From NCBI RefSeq assembly GCF_001050235.1, contig NZ_DF967972.1, positions 2,247,894-2,280,553 on the forward strand: a stretch of 32,660 bases of DNA, read 5' to 3'. Position numbers and translations under genes: made by a program. This DNA comes from Longilinea arvoryzae (GTDB taxonomy: Bacteria; Chloroflexota; Anaerolineae; Anaerolineales; Anaerolineaceae). Position 1 is the first letter of the stretch. Each line of letters opens with the position of its first letter. The notes under the pieces were generated by a model. The model was not told the origin of the DNA and did no database searches. It saw only the letters and a list, made by a program, of their open reading frames with translations. This document shows positions 13,995 through 23,141 of this stretch, one piece after another.

Positions 13995-16762
13995 AACAGG
14001 CGTGGGTACTCCGGTTTCGGATTGTATTGATCCTGAGCCTGCTGCTGGGGGTACTTTCACCGGCATCGCAGATCGCACAGGCGCAATCCGACGCGGGCGC
14101 CCGGGCCAGGACGTTACTGGCGAGCCTGACGCCCGAGGAAAAGGTTGGCCAGCTTTTTCTGGTTACATTCACCGGCAGCAGCCTCAAATCAGACGCACCG
14201 ATCCTGGATTTGATTTCCAACCGGCATATCGGTGGGGTCGTGCTTCAGTCCAGCAACGATAATTTTAGCGGTGGAACGGATGCCGTGACCCAGGCTGCCG
14301 GTTTGATTTCCACGCTGCAAACCGCCGAATGGGAAAACGCCCAGCAGTCCTCGGGCGCTAACCATTATGTGCCTTTGCTGGTGGGCATGTCCCAGGAAGG
14401 CGATTCGGCGCCCAACGATCAACTGTTTACCGGAATGACGGCGCTTCCCAGCCAGATGGCGCTCGGCGCGACCTGGAATACCACACTCGCCGAACGCACC
14501 GGCGAGGTCATGGGCAAGGAATTAAGCGCTCTGGGAGTCAATTTATTACTGGGACCGTCACTGGATGTCATGGACGAACCCCACACAGATGGCCGTGAAG
14601 ACCTGGGCGTGCAGGTTTTTGGTGGTGATCCGTATTGGGTCGGGGTCATGGGACAGGCCTATATAAGGGGTTTGCACACCGGCAGCAACAACGCTCTGGC
14701 TGTGATCGGCAAGAATTTCCCCGGACGCGGCGCATCCGACCGACCAGCCGAAAAAGAAGTCGCCACCGTTCGTAAAGCCTTCGAACAACTTGAAAATGTC
14801 GAATTGGCCCCCTTCGCGGCGGTGACCGGTAAATCGATCAGTCCTGAAACCACACTGGATGGCTTGCTGGTTTCGCACATTCGCTATCAAGGCCTGCAGG
14901 GTCAGGTGAACGCCAATACACGGCCGGTCAGCCTGGATGCAACTGCGCTGGATACGCTGATGAACCTGGGCGAATTTACCACCTGGCGCTCTTCGGGCGG
15001 GGTATTGATCAGCGATAATCTGGGCAGCAATGCCGTGCGCCAGTTGTTCGACCCGACCGGCTCCAATTTCGACGGGCGCCAAGTCGCTCGCAGCGCTTTC
15101 CTGGCCGGCAACGATTTACTTTACGTGGACAATTTCGTTTCGAGCGGCGATCCGGACGCGTACACGACTCTGGAACGCACCCTCGATTTCTTTGTTCAAA
15201 AATATCGGGAAGATGCGGCCTTTGCCGAACGCGTGGACACTTCCGTCGAACGAATTCTCACCCTGAAATTCCGGCTGTATCCGAATTTCACCCTGCAGAC
15301 CGTGCTGGCCCCTCAGCAGAATTTGCCCGAGGTCGGACAATCCGGCGCCCTGACATTCGAAGTGGCCCAAAAAGCGGCTACCTTGATCAGCCCGGACGCA
15401 GCGGATCTGGCTGCGGTATTGCCGCGGCCTCCGGCGACGAACGAGCGAATCGTTTTCCTGACAGACGTGCAGGTCAGCCGGCAATGCAGCAACTGCGCCG
15501 ACCAGTCGATTCTGGCGCTGGACGCGTTGCAAAGCGCTGTTCTCCGTCTGTACGGTCCTCAAGCCAGCGGGCAGGTTGTTTCGACACGCACCAGTTCGCA
15601 CTCCTTCGCCGAACTCACCCGGCTGCTCGATAAGGTAGATATCGAGTCGACCATCGAAGCCGATTTACAGCAAGCCGCCTGGATTGTGGTGGCCATGCGC
15701 GGTGAAAGCAGCGATCGGGCCGAATCGCGCGCCCTGACGCGCCTGCTGACCGAACGACCGAATTTGATCCAGGATAAGAAGATCATTGTTTTCGCTTTTG
15801 GCGCCCCTTATTATCTGGATGCGACGGATCTATCCAAGATTTCCGCCTATTATGCGTTGTACAGCAAGACGACGGCTTCCATCGATGTGGCTGCCCGCAT
15901 CCTGTTCCAGGAATTATCCCCGACCGGCGCTTCACCGGTTTCGGTGCCCGGCGCGGGCTATACCCTGAGCCGGGTCCTGTCGCCGGATCCCAACCAGGTG
16001 ATTCCGCTCAGCCTCGACATCCCCGAAACGGGAACCCCGGCGGCAAACGTTACCCCAATGCCAACCGAAGTTCCGACCTTCAAAGTCGGTGATACGCTGC
16101 CGCTGAAAACCGGTATGATTCTGGATCATAATAAGAACACAATCCCGGACGGAACGATTGTCCAGTTTCTATTCACCACCGGCGGCGATAACGCTGTCGT
16201 TCAACAGATATCCAGCCCGACCACTGCCGGGGTCGCGCGGGCCTCTTTCCGCATTCAAAATCCTGGTCTGGTGGAAATTCGCGTCGTCAGCGAGCCGGCC
16301 CTCACATCGCAAATCTTGAGTCTGGATGTCAGCGGTGAACAGGCAGCCGCGGTGACAGCCATTGTCCCCACAGCACTGACTTCGCCTTCGGCCACACCCG
16401 AGCCCTTGCCAAGCCCAACCATCGAAAGCACTCCAGAACCGACGCGCACCCTATCGGGCAACACGCGCTTTTTGACCTGGTTGCTCACGGTCGGTTTTAC
16501 CTGGCTTTGCGCTGTTGGAATCTTTACGCTGGGCCGTTTGCGCGTGTCGCTGCGCTGGGGTGTGCGATGGGGATTGCTGGCTGCGATCGGCGGTCTGGCG
16601 ATTTATTCCATCGTCGAAATCTTCCTGGAGGATCGTTCCTCCTGGCTGGCCAAAGGGCCGGGAGGTGGAATCTTCCTGGCGTTATGCGGTATTCTCTTGG
16701 GGTGGGCGCTGGGCATTTACTGGCAGCGTCGCATTCAGAATTCTGGAAAACACACCGGTTGA
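13991..16762 (+). CDS. Membrane-anchored GH3-like protein with altered active site
   Basis: 923 residues from the ATG at 13991, which follows GGGGGGAAG and begins a good signal peptide (MKQAWVLRFR plus a hydrophobic core, probable cleavage near AQA-QS at 32). Residues 40-360 are a glycoside hydrolase family 3 N-terminal domain (LTPEEKVGQLFLVTF, ALPSQMALGA, GVNLLLGPSLDV, FGGDPYWVG). The nucleophile-like Asp is D342 in GVLISDNLG. However, the NagZ-type KHFPGHG motif reads KNFPGRG (241-247) and the DSH motif that supplies the acid/base His is absent, so hexosaminidase activity is doubtful. A GH3 C-terminal-like region, an Ig-like domain (about 685-785), a Pro/Thr-rich stalk and three hydrophobic helices at the C-terminus follow. 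It may bind wall glycans rather than cleave them. Last gene of the AAA operon. Confidence 0.8.
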   Translation: MKQAWVLRFRIVLILSLLLGVLSPASQIAQAQSDAGARARTLLASLTPEEKVGQLFLVTFTGSSLKSDAPILDLISNRHIGGVVLQSSNDNFSGGTDAVTQAAGLISTLQTAEWENAQQSSGANHYVPLLVGMSQEGDSAPNDQLFTGMTALPSQMALGATWNTTLAERTGEVMGKELSALGVNLLLGPSLDVMDEPHTDGREDLGVQVFGGDPYWVGVMGQAYIRGLHTGSNNALAVIGKNFPGRGASDRPAEKEVATVRKAFEQLENVELAPFAAVTGKSISPETTLDGLLVSHIRYQGLQGQVNANTRPVSLDATALDTLMNLGEFTTWRSSGGVLISDNLGSNAVRQLFDPTGSNFDGRQVARSAFLAGNDLLYVDNFVSSGDPDAYTTLERTLDFFVQKYREDAAFAERVDTSVERILTLKFRLYPNFTLQTVLAPQQNLPEVGQSGALTFEVAQKAATLISPDAADLAAVLPRPPATNERIVFLTDVQVSRQCSNCADQSILALDALQSAVLRLYGPQASGQVVSTRTSSHSFAELTRLLDKVDIESTIEADLQQAAWIVVAMRGESSDRAESRALTRLLTERPNLIQDKKIIVFAFGAPYYLDATDLSKISAYYALYSKTTASIDVAARILFQELSPTGASPVSVPGAGYTLSRVLSPDPNQVIPLSLDIPETGTPAANVTPMPTEVPTFKVGDTLPLKTGMILDHNKNTIPDGTIVQFLFTTGGDNAVVQQISSPTTAGVARASFRIQNPGLVEIRVVSEPALTSQILSLDVSGEQAAAVTAIVPTALTSPSATPEPLPSPTIESTPEPTRTLSGNTRFLTWLLTVGFTWLCAVGIFTLGRLRVSLRWGVRWGLLAAIGGLAIYSIVEIFLEDRSSWLAKGPGGGIFLALCGILLGWALGIYWQRRIQNSGKHTG

Positions 16763-16768
16763 TGGTTT

Positions 16769-17752
16769 TTATCTCAAGAGCATGACAAAGAAGGATACCG
16801 CCGTCAGGCCCAGGGCTGCCCACAGCATCATTTTTTCGGTGGGCATGTTTAAATAATCGCCAACCGTCTGTTTACGGTGCACGGCCCGTGGCAGGGATGG
16901 GCGGTCGCCCAGCAGACTCTGGCGGAAACGATCGATGGATTCGGGGCGTTCGTCCGGGTGCAGCGACATGGCCCATAAAATGGCGCGTTCCGTCCGCGGA
17001 CTGACGTCTCCGTTGATAGATCGCGGCGAGAGCATACTCTCGGGGTCAAGAAAACGATCGCGCGCGTCCGGCGGGGATTGGTTTGTCAACAGGTGGTACA
17101 GGGTTGCGCCAAAGGAATAAATGTCGCTGCGAACATCGGTATGCCCGCTGTCGCCGCCGTATTGTTCGAGCGGAGTATATAAGGCTGTACCCTGACCCTG
17201 CAACACCGTAATGGTCACCTCACCCGGGGCCAATAGTTTGACCAGCCCAAAATCCACCAGCTTCAAAAGTCCGGAAGGTGTGACTTTGAGGTTGCTGGGT
17301 TTGATATCCCGGTGCAAAATGGGCGGTTCCTGGCCGTGCAGGTAAATGAGTGCATCGCAGAGCTGCGATGCCCAGCTCAAAACCTCGCTTTCCAGTAAGA
17401 AGCGGCCTTCCTGGCGCGCTTCCAGCATGAGCGTCCGCAAATCCTTGCCGGGGACGTAATCCATGACCAGGTAATCCCGCGTGCTGATGGAGAAGAAATC
17501 GGAGACTTTGGGCAGATTGGGATGATCGAGGCGCGCCAATACCGTGGCTTCGCGCAAGAATTGATCGCGAGCTTCCCGCACCATGTCCTGTGGCAAGGTA
17601 CGGTCGTGTTCAACTTCCTTCAAAGCGCATTGACGGCCTTCCAACCGCTGGTCGTCGGCAAGGTAAATGCATCCCATTCCACCCTGGCCGATGATCCGGC
17701 GGATTCGATAGCGGCCTCGCAGCACTTCCCCGGCCTTCAAGGGGATAGGCAT
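16769..17752 (-). CDS. Serine/threonine protein kinase with C-terminal membrane anchor
   Basis: 327 residues from the ATG at 17752, preceded by GAGGGAG; the frame is open further upstream but that part does not resemble a kinase. All Hanks elements are present: glycine loop [15 protein letters not shown] with the ATP-binding Lys, catalytic [11 protein letters not shown] in VDFGLVKL, an activation segment ending in the [12 protein letters not shown] region, and [11 protein letters not shown] single hydrophobic helix at the very C-terminus ([19 protein letters not shown]) anchors it with no extracellular sensor domain, unlike PASTA-type PknB. It is transcribed divergently from an FHA-winged-helix regulator whose FHA domain would read phosphothreonine, suggesting a kinase-regulator pair. 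It converges on the GH3-like gene with 6 bases between. Confidence 0.92.
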   Translation of the reverse strand: MPIPLKAGEVLRGRYRIRRIIGQGGMGCIYLADDQRLEGRQCALKEVEHDRTLPQDMVREARDQFLREATVLARLDHPNLPKVSDFFSISTRDYLVMDYVPGKDLRTLMLEARQEGRFLLESEVLSWASQLCDALIYLHGQEPPILHRDIKPSNLKVTPSGLLKLVDFGLVKLLAPGEVTITVLQGQGTALYTPLEQYGGDSGHTDVRSDIYSFGATLYHLLTNQSPPDARDRFLDPESMLSPRSINGDVSPRTERAILWAMSLHPDERPESIDRFRQSLLGDRPSLPRAVHRKQTVGDYLNMPTEKMMLWAALGLTAVSFFVMLLR

Positions 17753-17864
17753 GGCGCGACTCCCTCTTCTGATATGCGATTTGTTCTCCGAAATGCATTT
17801 CTCGGCGTGAAATGACATTCGATGTAAATGAACAAACCGTCTTCCCCACAAAAATTCCAAATTC

Positions 17865-17876
17865 TGTTATATTATA
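17865..17876. promoter_or_regulatory. Divergent -10 elements between kinase and FHA regulator genes
   Basis: The sequence TGTTATATTATA carries an extended -10 on the plus strand (TG-T-TATATT, 17865-17873) for the FHA gene and a perfect TATAAT on the minus strand (17876-17871) for the kinase. The two -10 boxes overlap, so the genes would share one control point. The -35 regions are weak on both strands. Confidence 0.45.
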
Positions 17877-17932
17877 CCTCTGAGAAGTTCATCACAGAAG
17901 CTCGCGGATCGACTTCTCGCGGGGAGATGGAA

Positions 17933-18619
17933 ATGCAGCCGGATTCACCAGTACTCATTGGACAAACCGGCCCGTTGAATGGTGAACGTTTTTCAATCAC
18001 GGGCGAAATCATCATCGGGCGGGAATCGACCTGCACTATTGTGGTGTTGGAACGCCAGGTTTCTCGTTACCATGCCCGGATTACGATCAAAGAAGACGGC
18101 GTTTTGTTGGAAGATCTGGGCAGCAAAAACGGTACGTATGTCAATGGGGAGATGATTGCAGAACCCGTGATGCTTCAGGACGGGGATGTCATTCAGGTGG
18201 CCCTGGTCCAGCAATTCGTCTACCTGAATTCTGACGCGACCCTGCCTCTGGTTGGCAATTTGCCTTTCCCGGGTATGGTATCAGCAGGCGCAGGTTCAGC
18301 CGGCGAACGGGTGGGATGCCTGTATCTGGATCCGCGTTCACGGCGGGTGTGGTTGAATGAAGAAGAAGTGCTGCCGCCGCTTTCGGTTCCCCAATTCCGC
18401 CTCCTGCAGGTTTTGTATGACCAGCAGGGGAAAGTGGTCTCGCGGCAGGCATTGATCAACCTGGTCTGGAGTGAAGATGAATCGGAAGGTGTATCCGAAC
18501 AGGCTCTGGATGCTTTGATCCGCAGACTGCGCGACCGGTTGGCGCAGTTGGATGCCAGCCACGCCTACCTGGTGACGGTGCGCGGCCACGGGTTGCGCCT
18601 GGATAATCCAGAGAGATAA
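17933..18619 (+). CDS. FHA domain - winged-helix (OmpR/PhoB-type) DNA-binding protein
   Basis: 228 residues from the ATG at 17933, which has GGGGAG six bases upstream; the ATG at 17927 has no room for an SD. The FHA domain (about 15-95) has the phosphothreonine-binding set: IIGRESTC, VSRYHARI, and LGSKNGTYVNG. After a linker the C-terminal 100 residues form an OmpR/PhoB-like winged helix: LSVPQFRLLQVLYDQQGKVVSRQALINLVW, then ALDALIRRLRDRL and LVTVRGHGLRL. There is no receiver domain, so activation is probably by binding a phosphorylated partner. It resembles EmbR of Mycobacterium in components, but the order is reversed (FHA first) and the BTAD domain is missing. The adjoining divergent kinase is the obvious partner. 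Confidence 0.88.
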   Translation: MQPDSPVLIGQTGPLNGERFSITGEIIIGRESTCTIVVLERQVSRYHARITIKEDGVLLEDLGSKNGTYVNGEMIAEPVMLQDGDVIQVALVQQFVYLNSDATLPLVGNLPFPGMVSAGAGSAGERVGCLYLDPRSRRVWLNEEEVLPPLSVPQFRLLQVLYDQQGKVVSRQALINLVWSEDESEGVSEQALDALIRRLRDRLAQLDASHAYLVTVRGHGLRLDNPER

Positions 18620-18620
18620 A

Positions 18621-18656
18621 AAAACTACGGGACTTTGAAAAAAGCCCCGTGGTTCT
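18621..18656. terminator. Bidirectional terminator between FHA regulator and CpXC gene
   Basis: A hairpin with arms AACTACGGGACTTT and AAAGCCCCGTGGTT (two mismatched positions, loop GAAA). On the minus strand it is followed by a run of seven T, making it a strong terminator for the CpXC gene. On the plus strand it is followed by CTTAAT and starts 4 bases after the FHA gene stop. Confidence 0.75.
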
Positions 18657-18672
18657 TAATAACCTGAGAGAA

Positions 18673-20031
18673 TTATGCGGACTTGAAGTTGGCCTGCATG
18701 GAAAAACGCACCGCTGAACGGTAGATTTCCTGCAGCTTGGCCTTCATCTCCGCGGGTTGGCCGTCATTTTCGCCCTGCGAAACCAGACTGTTGAGTGCCT
18801 GGAGGAATTCATCCGTCACCAGTTTGGCGTTTTCCTGCAACAATTTCTGACGGGCGGCTTCATCCTCAGCCGACAGCATTTTCTCGATCAATTCGACCTC
18901 GGGCGGGGGTGCGCTGGCTTCTTCGATGACTTTGGCGATCTTGCCGAGTTTGCCAAGGCGCATCAGGTCAGCGTCTTTGCGGGCCATTTCCTGCGCGCTC
19001 TTCAACGCCTGGAGGAAGAATTCATTGATGGCCGGCAGAGCTTCGCGTGTGGCTGCTTCCGTGTCATCCGCCTTCAAAATCTCGTTCAGCAGTTCCTGGG
19101 CAGCTTTCTTCTCTTCATCAAGCTGCTTGTCGATCTCGCTGGTCAACTCGAGCAGTTTGGCGCGCAGATCCAGCAATTTTTGTTTCTCATCGCCTTCGGC
19201 TTTATCGACCCGTTCGCTGAGGATCTGGAAGAATTGATAATCCAGGCCGCTGCGCGTGAGGCTGACGAAGGTCGCCAGGCGGGTGTCGCTTGGGGATGCT
19301 GCCATCAGGTCGAGCAGCTTTTCGCGCGTCAGGCCGGTCTTGCTGGCTTCCTGAAGCAGGCGCTGAGCTTCCTGGGCTTCCTGGGCGTTGGCGAGCAGTT
19401 TCTTGCCGACTTCGGTTTGGGTTACCAGTTCCTGCTGAATGGCAGCAAGCGCCCGTGCCGTTTGCTCATCGCCGTTTTGCGAAAGGGTTGCCTGGATGAT
19501 GTGGCTGAACATGCTGAAGAAGTTCTCATCGATCAGGGCTTCTTCCTGTTTGATGATGACGCTGCGATCGGCAGCCGCCGGCGTGGAAAGCAGGCGCTGC
19601 AGAAGGTTGAGCCGTTTTTGCTGCTCGTCCAACATCTCGTGGGTAATGCCGTCGCCTTCCAGAATTTTCTCGACCATGGTCTGGAATGTGAGCATGGCCT
19701 GAGGACGCAGCAGGTAAGCCTTGCGTTTTTCGGCCGGCAACCGGTTCATCACCTGGGTGATCAGCGGGCCGATGATTTTCTCCTGTTCGTTGAGCGGCAG
19801 TCCCATTTCGGATGGGAAATAAGTCAACAGGAATTCTTTTTCAGGATCGTGATAAACGATCGGCGTGCTGAGCATACCGTCGTAACCGCAGGTGGGGCAG
19901 TGGATGACATTGGCCCCTCCACTCAACAGACGTTGTTTGGCCTGGGGATCGACGTTCATATCAAAGAGTTGTTCAACCTCGGCAACGACCGGCGATTTGC
20001 AGCGCGGACAGCTGGTGCGTATAGATGACAT
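18673..20031 (-). CDS. CpXC domain protein with long helical C-terminal region
   Basis: 452 residues. The N-terminal CpXC domain (about 1-125) has two zinc-ribbon cysteine pairs, CPRC at 8-11 and CPTCG near 45-49, followed by the YHDPEKEFLLTYFP segment typical of the family. From about 130 on, the protein is predicted to be almost entirely alpha-helical and charged (for example LLDLRAKLLELTSEIDKQLDEEKKAAQELLNEIL), probably coiled coil. No enzymatic motif is visible and the role of CpXC proteins is not established. It follows the histidine kinase gene by 33 bases but has its own promoter, whose -10 box overlaps that gene's stop codon. Confidence 0.75.
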   Translation of the reverse strand: MSSIRTSCPRCKSPVVAEVEQLFDMNVDPQAKQRLLSGGANVIHCPTCGYDGMLSTPIVYHDPEKEFLLTYFPSEMGLPLNEQEKIIGPLITQVMNRLPAEKRKAYLLRPQAMLTFQTMVEKILEGDGITHEMLDEQQKRLNLLQRLLSTPAAADRSVIIKQEEALIDENFFSMFSHIIQATLSQNGDEQTARALAAIQQELVTQTEVGKKLLANAQEAQEAQRLLQEASKTGLTREKLLDLMAASPSDTRLATFVSLTRSGLDYQFFQILSERVDKAEGDEKQKLLDLRAKLLELTSEIDKQLDEEKKAAQELLNEILKADDTEAATREALPAINEFFLQALKSAQEMARKDADLMRLGKLGKIAKVIEEASAPPPEVELIEKMLSAEDEAARQKLLQENAKLVTDEFLQALNSLVSQGENDGQPAEMKAKLQEIYRSAVRFSMQANFKSA

Positions 20032-20063
20032 GTGAGAGACTCTCTACAGAAAAGATGGGCTAA

Positions 20064-20091
20064 ATTATACCATTTTGAGTGTAGATTTCAA
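20064..20091 (-). promoter_or_regulatory. Internal promoter for the CpXC gene
   Basis: Minus strand: TTGAAA (20091-20086), 16-base spacer, TATAAT (20069-20064) preceded by TGG, an extended -10. The TAA of the upstream histidine kinase gene is inside the -10 box. The leader would be about 26 bases. Confidence 0.65.
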
Positions 20092-21648
20092 TTCCGGGTT
20101 GCGCGGCAGCGCAAAGCAAATGCGCGCGCCCTTGCCCGACTCGGGATCCACCCAGATCCGGCCGCCGTGGGCTTCGACAATCGAGCGCGTCAAATAGAGC
20201 CCCAATCCGGCGCCTTTGGTCTGGCGGGCGATTTCAGGCGCGCGGTAGAAACGGTCGAAGATGTGGGGAATATCCTGAGGTGCAATTCCGGGGCCCTGGT
20301 CGCTGACGCATACAATGACGATGTCCGGGCGAATCTCGCCGGATATATTGATATCCCCACCGGGAGCATATTTGATTGCGTTCCCGATCAGGTTGGTGAC
20401 AACCTGTTCGATGCGCTGCTCATCCGCGACGATGACCGGGAAATCCGGTGGGAAGGTCATGCTGATGACGTGTTTGCTGGTTTGCGTTTGCATGCGTTTG
20501 ATAATCCGCTTGACGAGATCGGGCAGCAGCACATCGGTGCGGTTCAAGACCAATCCGCCGGATTGCAAGCGTGAAGTTTCCAGCAAATTTTCGATCAATG
20601 CGCCCAGGTGATCGGATTCTTCTTCGATGACCTGCAGGCTTTCTTTAACGATGGCGCTATCCCAGGTCACGTCATCCCGGCGCAGGGTGCTCACGTAACC
20701 TTTGATGAGGGCCACCGGTGTTTTCAATTCATGGCTGATGACCGAAATAAAATTGGATTTATATTCTTCTGCCTGGCGAAAGCGGGTGATGTCACGCACG
20801 GTGGCGAAGATGTTGAGCAGGGTCTTGTCATCCGAGATCAGGGGTGAATACGTGATCCCAACCGGCAGTGCGGGGTGATCAGGGTTGCGCTGCAAATCGC
20901 CTTCGACATACAGGGTGGCGTGCGGCGTCAGCGGCCAACCGCCGGCCGCCGCCTGCTCGAGGGTTAGCCCCTGTGGGGGTTTCAGCCAGCGGATGACCTC
21001 TTCGTGGGGATGCTCTTGAATCTGGTCGATCGGAAGGGAAAGCATATGGGCAACGGCCGGGTTGGCGCGTTCGATCTTCAGGTCCGGCCGCAGGATCAGG
21101 ATGCCGTCCCCGGCGGTATCGAGCAAGCCCGCCAGACGTTCTTTATCGCGGTTGATTTGCTTGTAAAGCTGGGCGTTCTGAACTGCAATCGCGGCCTGGT
21201 TGGCAAAACTGCTGAGCAGATTGCGGTCGTTGCCTGAGAATAAATCGGGATAACTGCGGAAGATAAAAATGACGCCGACGACCCGGTTGCGCGCCACCAG
21301 CGGCAGGCCGACGCCGGTCAGCAGTCCCAGGCTGGCCGTACGGGTCAATTCTTTGAGCACCCGGTTGATTTCGGGCAGTTCAAAGCGCTGCGGATCGGCG
21401 TTCTCCGGAATTTGTGAAAGGTAGGGGGTGAGCAGGCGTAGAAAAACCGGGGGGATGCCCTGGGAGACCTGGACTTTCCACCCCCCGGTTTCAGTGCGTA
21501 ATGCGATCAGCCCGGCCTGTCCGGCCAGCATTTCAACTGAGACTGTCAGAATGCGATTGAGCAGCGCATCCAGATCCAGTTCTTCAGTTAATGCACGCGC
21601 GATCTCAAGCAAATAATCACGTTGGCGGACGCGGAAGTCGGGCAGCAT
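20065..21648 (-). CDS. Soluble sensor histidine kinase, GAF-PAS-HisKA-HATPase
   Basis: 527 residues without membrane segments, hence a cytoplasmic sensor. A GAF domain spans about 12-165 and a PAS domain about 166-290 (LLDTAGDGILILRPD, IERANPAV). The dimerisation domain has the phospho-accepting H306 in ISHELKTP. The ATPase domain shows the N box (VVTNLIGNAIKYAP, 417-429), G1 (VSDQGPGIA), F box (IFDRFYRAPE) and G2 (GAGLGLYL). No response regulator gene is adjacent, so it is an orphan kinase. It starts 6 bases after the aminotransferase stop and is likely co-transcribed with it. The stimulus is unknown; a small intracellular ligand or redox signal is plausible. Confidence 0.92.
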   Translation of the reverse strand: MLPDFRVRQRDYLLEIARALTEELDLDALLNRILTVSVEMLAGQAGLIALRTETGGWKVQVSQGIPPVFLRLLTPYLSQIPENADPQRFELPEINRVLKELTRTASLGLLTGVGLPLVARNRVVGVIFIFRSYPDLFSGNDRNLLSSFANQAAIAVQNAQLYKQINRDKERLAGLLDTAGDGILILRPDLKIERANPAVAHMLSLPIDQIQEHPHEEVIRWLKPPQGLTLEQAAAGGWPLTPHATLYVEGDLQRNPDHPALPVGITYSPLISDDKTLLNIFATVRDITRFRQAEEYKSNFISVISHELKTPVALIKGYVSTLRRDDVTWDSAIVKESLQVIEEESDHLGALIENLLETSRLQSGGLVLNRTDVLLPDLVKRIIKRMQTQTSKHVISMTFPPDFPVIVADEQRIEQVVTNLIGNAIKYAPGGDINISGEIRPDIVIVCVSDQGPGIAPQDIPHIFDRFYRAPEIARQTKGAGLGLYLTRSIVEAHGGRIWVDPESGKGARICFALPRNPELKSTLKMV

Positions 21649-21654
21649 GATCGT

Positions 21655-22974
21655 TTAACGTCCTTTTTCGGCCAGATCGATGGCTTCTTCCATGATGGCC
21701 AAACCTTCATCGATATCCGCGCGGGTAATGGAGAGCGGAGGTGAAACGCGGATGACACTCTTGCCGCAACCCAGCAGCAGCAGCCCGCGTTCGAAGGCCA
21801 GATCCACGACGGCGTCGCGCAGTTTCTCGTCCGATTTGTGGGTTTCGGGATCCTTGACGAATTCGATGCCGATCATCAAACCTCTACCGCGAACGCAGCC
21901 CATGCTGGGATGGCGCTCGGCCATGGCGCCCAGTTTGGCGAGCGTATAATCGCCCATTTCCGAGGCGTTTTGCATGTATTGGTTCTCGATCAAATCCAGC
22001 GTGGCCAGAGAAGCGGCGCAGGCCAGGGGGTTGCCGCCGTAGGTGTTGCCGTGCGAACCTTTGGGCCAGGTGACGACGCTCTTGCGAGCCACCATGGCGC
22101 CCATGGGAACGCCTGAAGCAATGCCTTTGGCGACGCAAATGATATCGGGTTCGACGCCGAATTGTTGGATCGACCACCATTTTCCAGTTCTTCCAACGCC
22201 AGCCTGAACCTCATCGGCGATGAGCAAAATGCCGTAGCGGTCGCACAGCTTGCGTAAAGCCGGGAAGAAGCTCTCGGGCGGAACGATATAACCGCCTTCG
22301 CCCTGGATGGGCTCGATCAGGATGCCAGCGACATCCTCGGCGGGCAGGATCCGGCCAAGGATTTCCTCTTCCATGTAACGAATTACCGCCGTTCCGATGT
22401 CCTCGCCTTTGCGCAGGCTCAACAGGGGGTGATACGGATCGGGGTACGGTACATGGACGACGCCGTTCATCAGCGGGAAAAAGCCCTTGTGATAATGCGG
22501 TTTGCTGGCCGTAAAGGTCACTGCCCCCATGGTGCGGCCGTGGAAGCCCCCAAAGAAGCCAATGAATTCACTGCGCCCGGTGTAATACCGCGCCAGCTTG
22601 ATTGCGGCTTCAACCGATTCGGTGCCGGAATTGGTCATGAAGGAGATGGCGTCTTCCTGGAAGGGGGCAATCTGGTCGAGTTTCTCAGCCACTTCCACCC
22701 ATTTGGAGTGGTAAAAATCGGAAGAAATGTGGATGAACTGTTCGGCCTGGTCCTGGATTGCCTTGACGACCTTGGGATGAGAATGCCCGGTGGAAGCGAC
22801 TGCGATTCCGGCTGCGAAATCGAGGAACCGATTGCCGTCCACATCCCAAACTTCGGTACCTTTGCCGTGATCCATAACGAATGGATAACCGCGTGGATAC
22901 GATGGCGAGATGACGGAGTGGTCGCGCTCAATGATAGCGCGGGCTTTCGGCCCTGGGAGCTTGAAGGGTTCCAT
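21655..22974 (-). CDS. Class III aminotransferase (4-aminobutyrate/acetylornithine type)
   Basis: 439 residues. PLP-dependent transfer of an omega-amino group to 2-oxoglutarate or pyruvate. Landmarks: NSGTESVEAAIKLAR, the PLP-stacking GGFHGRTMGA, EPIQGEGGYIVPP, LLIADEVQAGVGRTG with the pyridine-binding Asp, and the cofactor Lys in CVAKGIASGVPMGA. The length and the N-terminal GTEVWDVDGNRFLDFAAGIAV fit 4-aminobutyrate aminotransferases, but family members accept several omega-amino acids, so the substrate is open. AGGAGG lies six bases before the ATG. A TATAAT (23079-23074) about 100 bases upstream is the probable promoter. Confidence 0.9.
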   Translation of the reverse strand: MEPFKLPGPKARAIIERDHSVISPSYPRGYPFVMDHGKGTEVWDVDGNRFLDFAAGIAVASTGHSHPKVVKAIQDQAEQFIHISSDFYHSKWVEVAEKLDQIAPFQEDAISFMTNSGTESVEAAIKLARYYTGRSEFIGFFGGFHGRTMGAVTFTASKPHYHKGFFPLMNGVVHVPYPDPYHPLLSLRKGEDIGTAVIRYMEEEILGRILPAEDVAGILIEPIQGEGGYIVPPESFFPALRKLCDRYGILLIADEVQAGVGRTGKWWSIQQFGVEPDIICVAKGIASGVPMGAMVARKSVVTWPKGSHGNTYGGNPLACAASLATLDLIENQYMQNASEMGDYTLAKLGAMAERHPSMGCVRGRGLMIGIEFVKDPETHKSDEKLRDAVVDLAFERGLLLLGCGKSVIRVSPPLSITRADIDEGLAIMEEAIDLAEKGR

Positions 22975-23073
22975 TCATTTCCTCCTATGAATAGGTAGTA
23001 CAGTGGCTTGGATTGGAAGATTGTACTGCCGCCCTTAATTAATGAAATAGCTTCATCACGGGCTGGCCTGTTC

Positions 23074-23079
23074 ATTATA
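23074..23079 (-). promoter_or_regulatory. -10 element upstream of the aminotransferase operon
   Basis: TATAAT on the minus strand about 95 bases before the start codon. The -35 region is poor. The leader holds a small inverted repeat AGTACA/TGTACT (22997-23002 and 23022-23027) close to the SD. Confidence 0.4.
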
Positions 23080-23141
23080 TCAAATCCCCAAGCCTGAAAA
23101 TAGAGTGAGATATCCATGGCCGGGGAGGAGGAAAGGCATAT

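Noticed and set aside
17753..17860. Longer N-terminus of the Ser/Thr kinase
   Set aside because: No SD at the upstream ATG, no kinase-like residues before MPIPLKAGE, while GAGGGAG precedes the ATG at 17752.
18757..20028. 423-codon open frame on the plus strand opposite the CpXC gene
   Set aside because: It is exactly antisense to a gene with clear CpXC motifs and its own promoter; the product has a repetitive Phe/Gln/Leu pattern without domain features.
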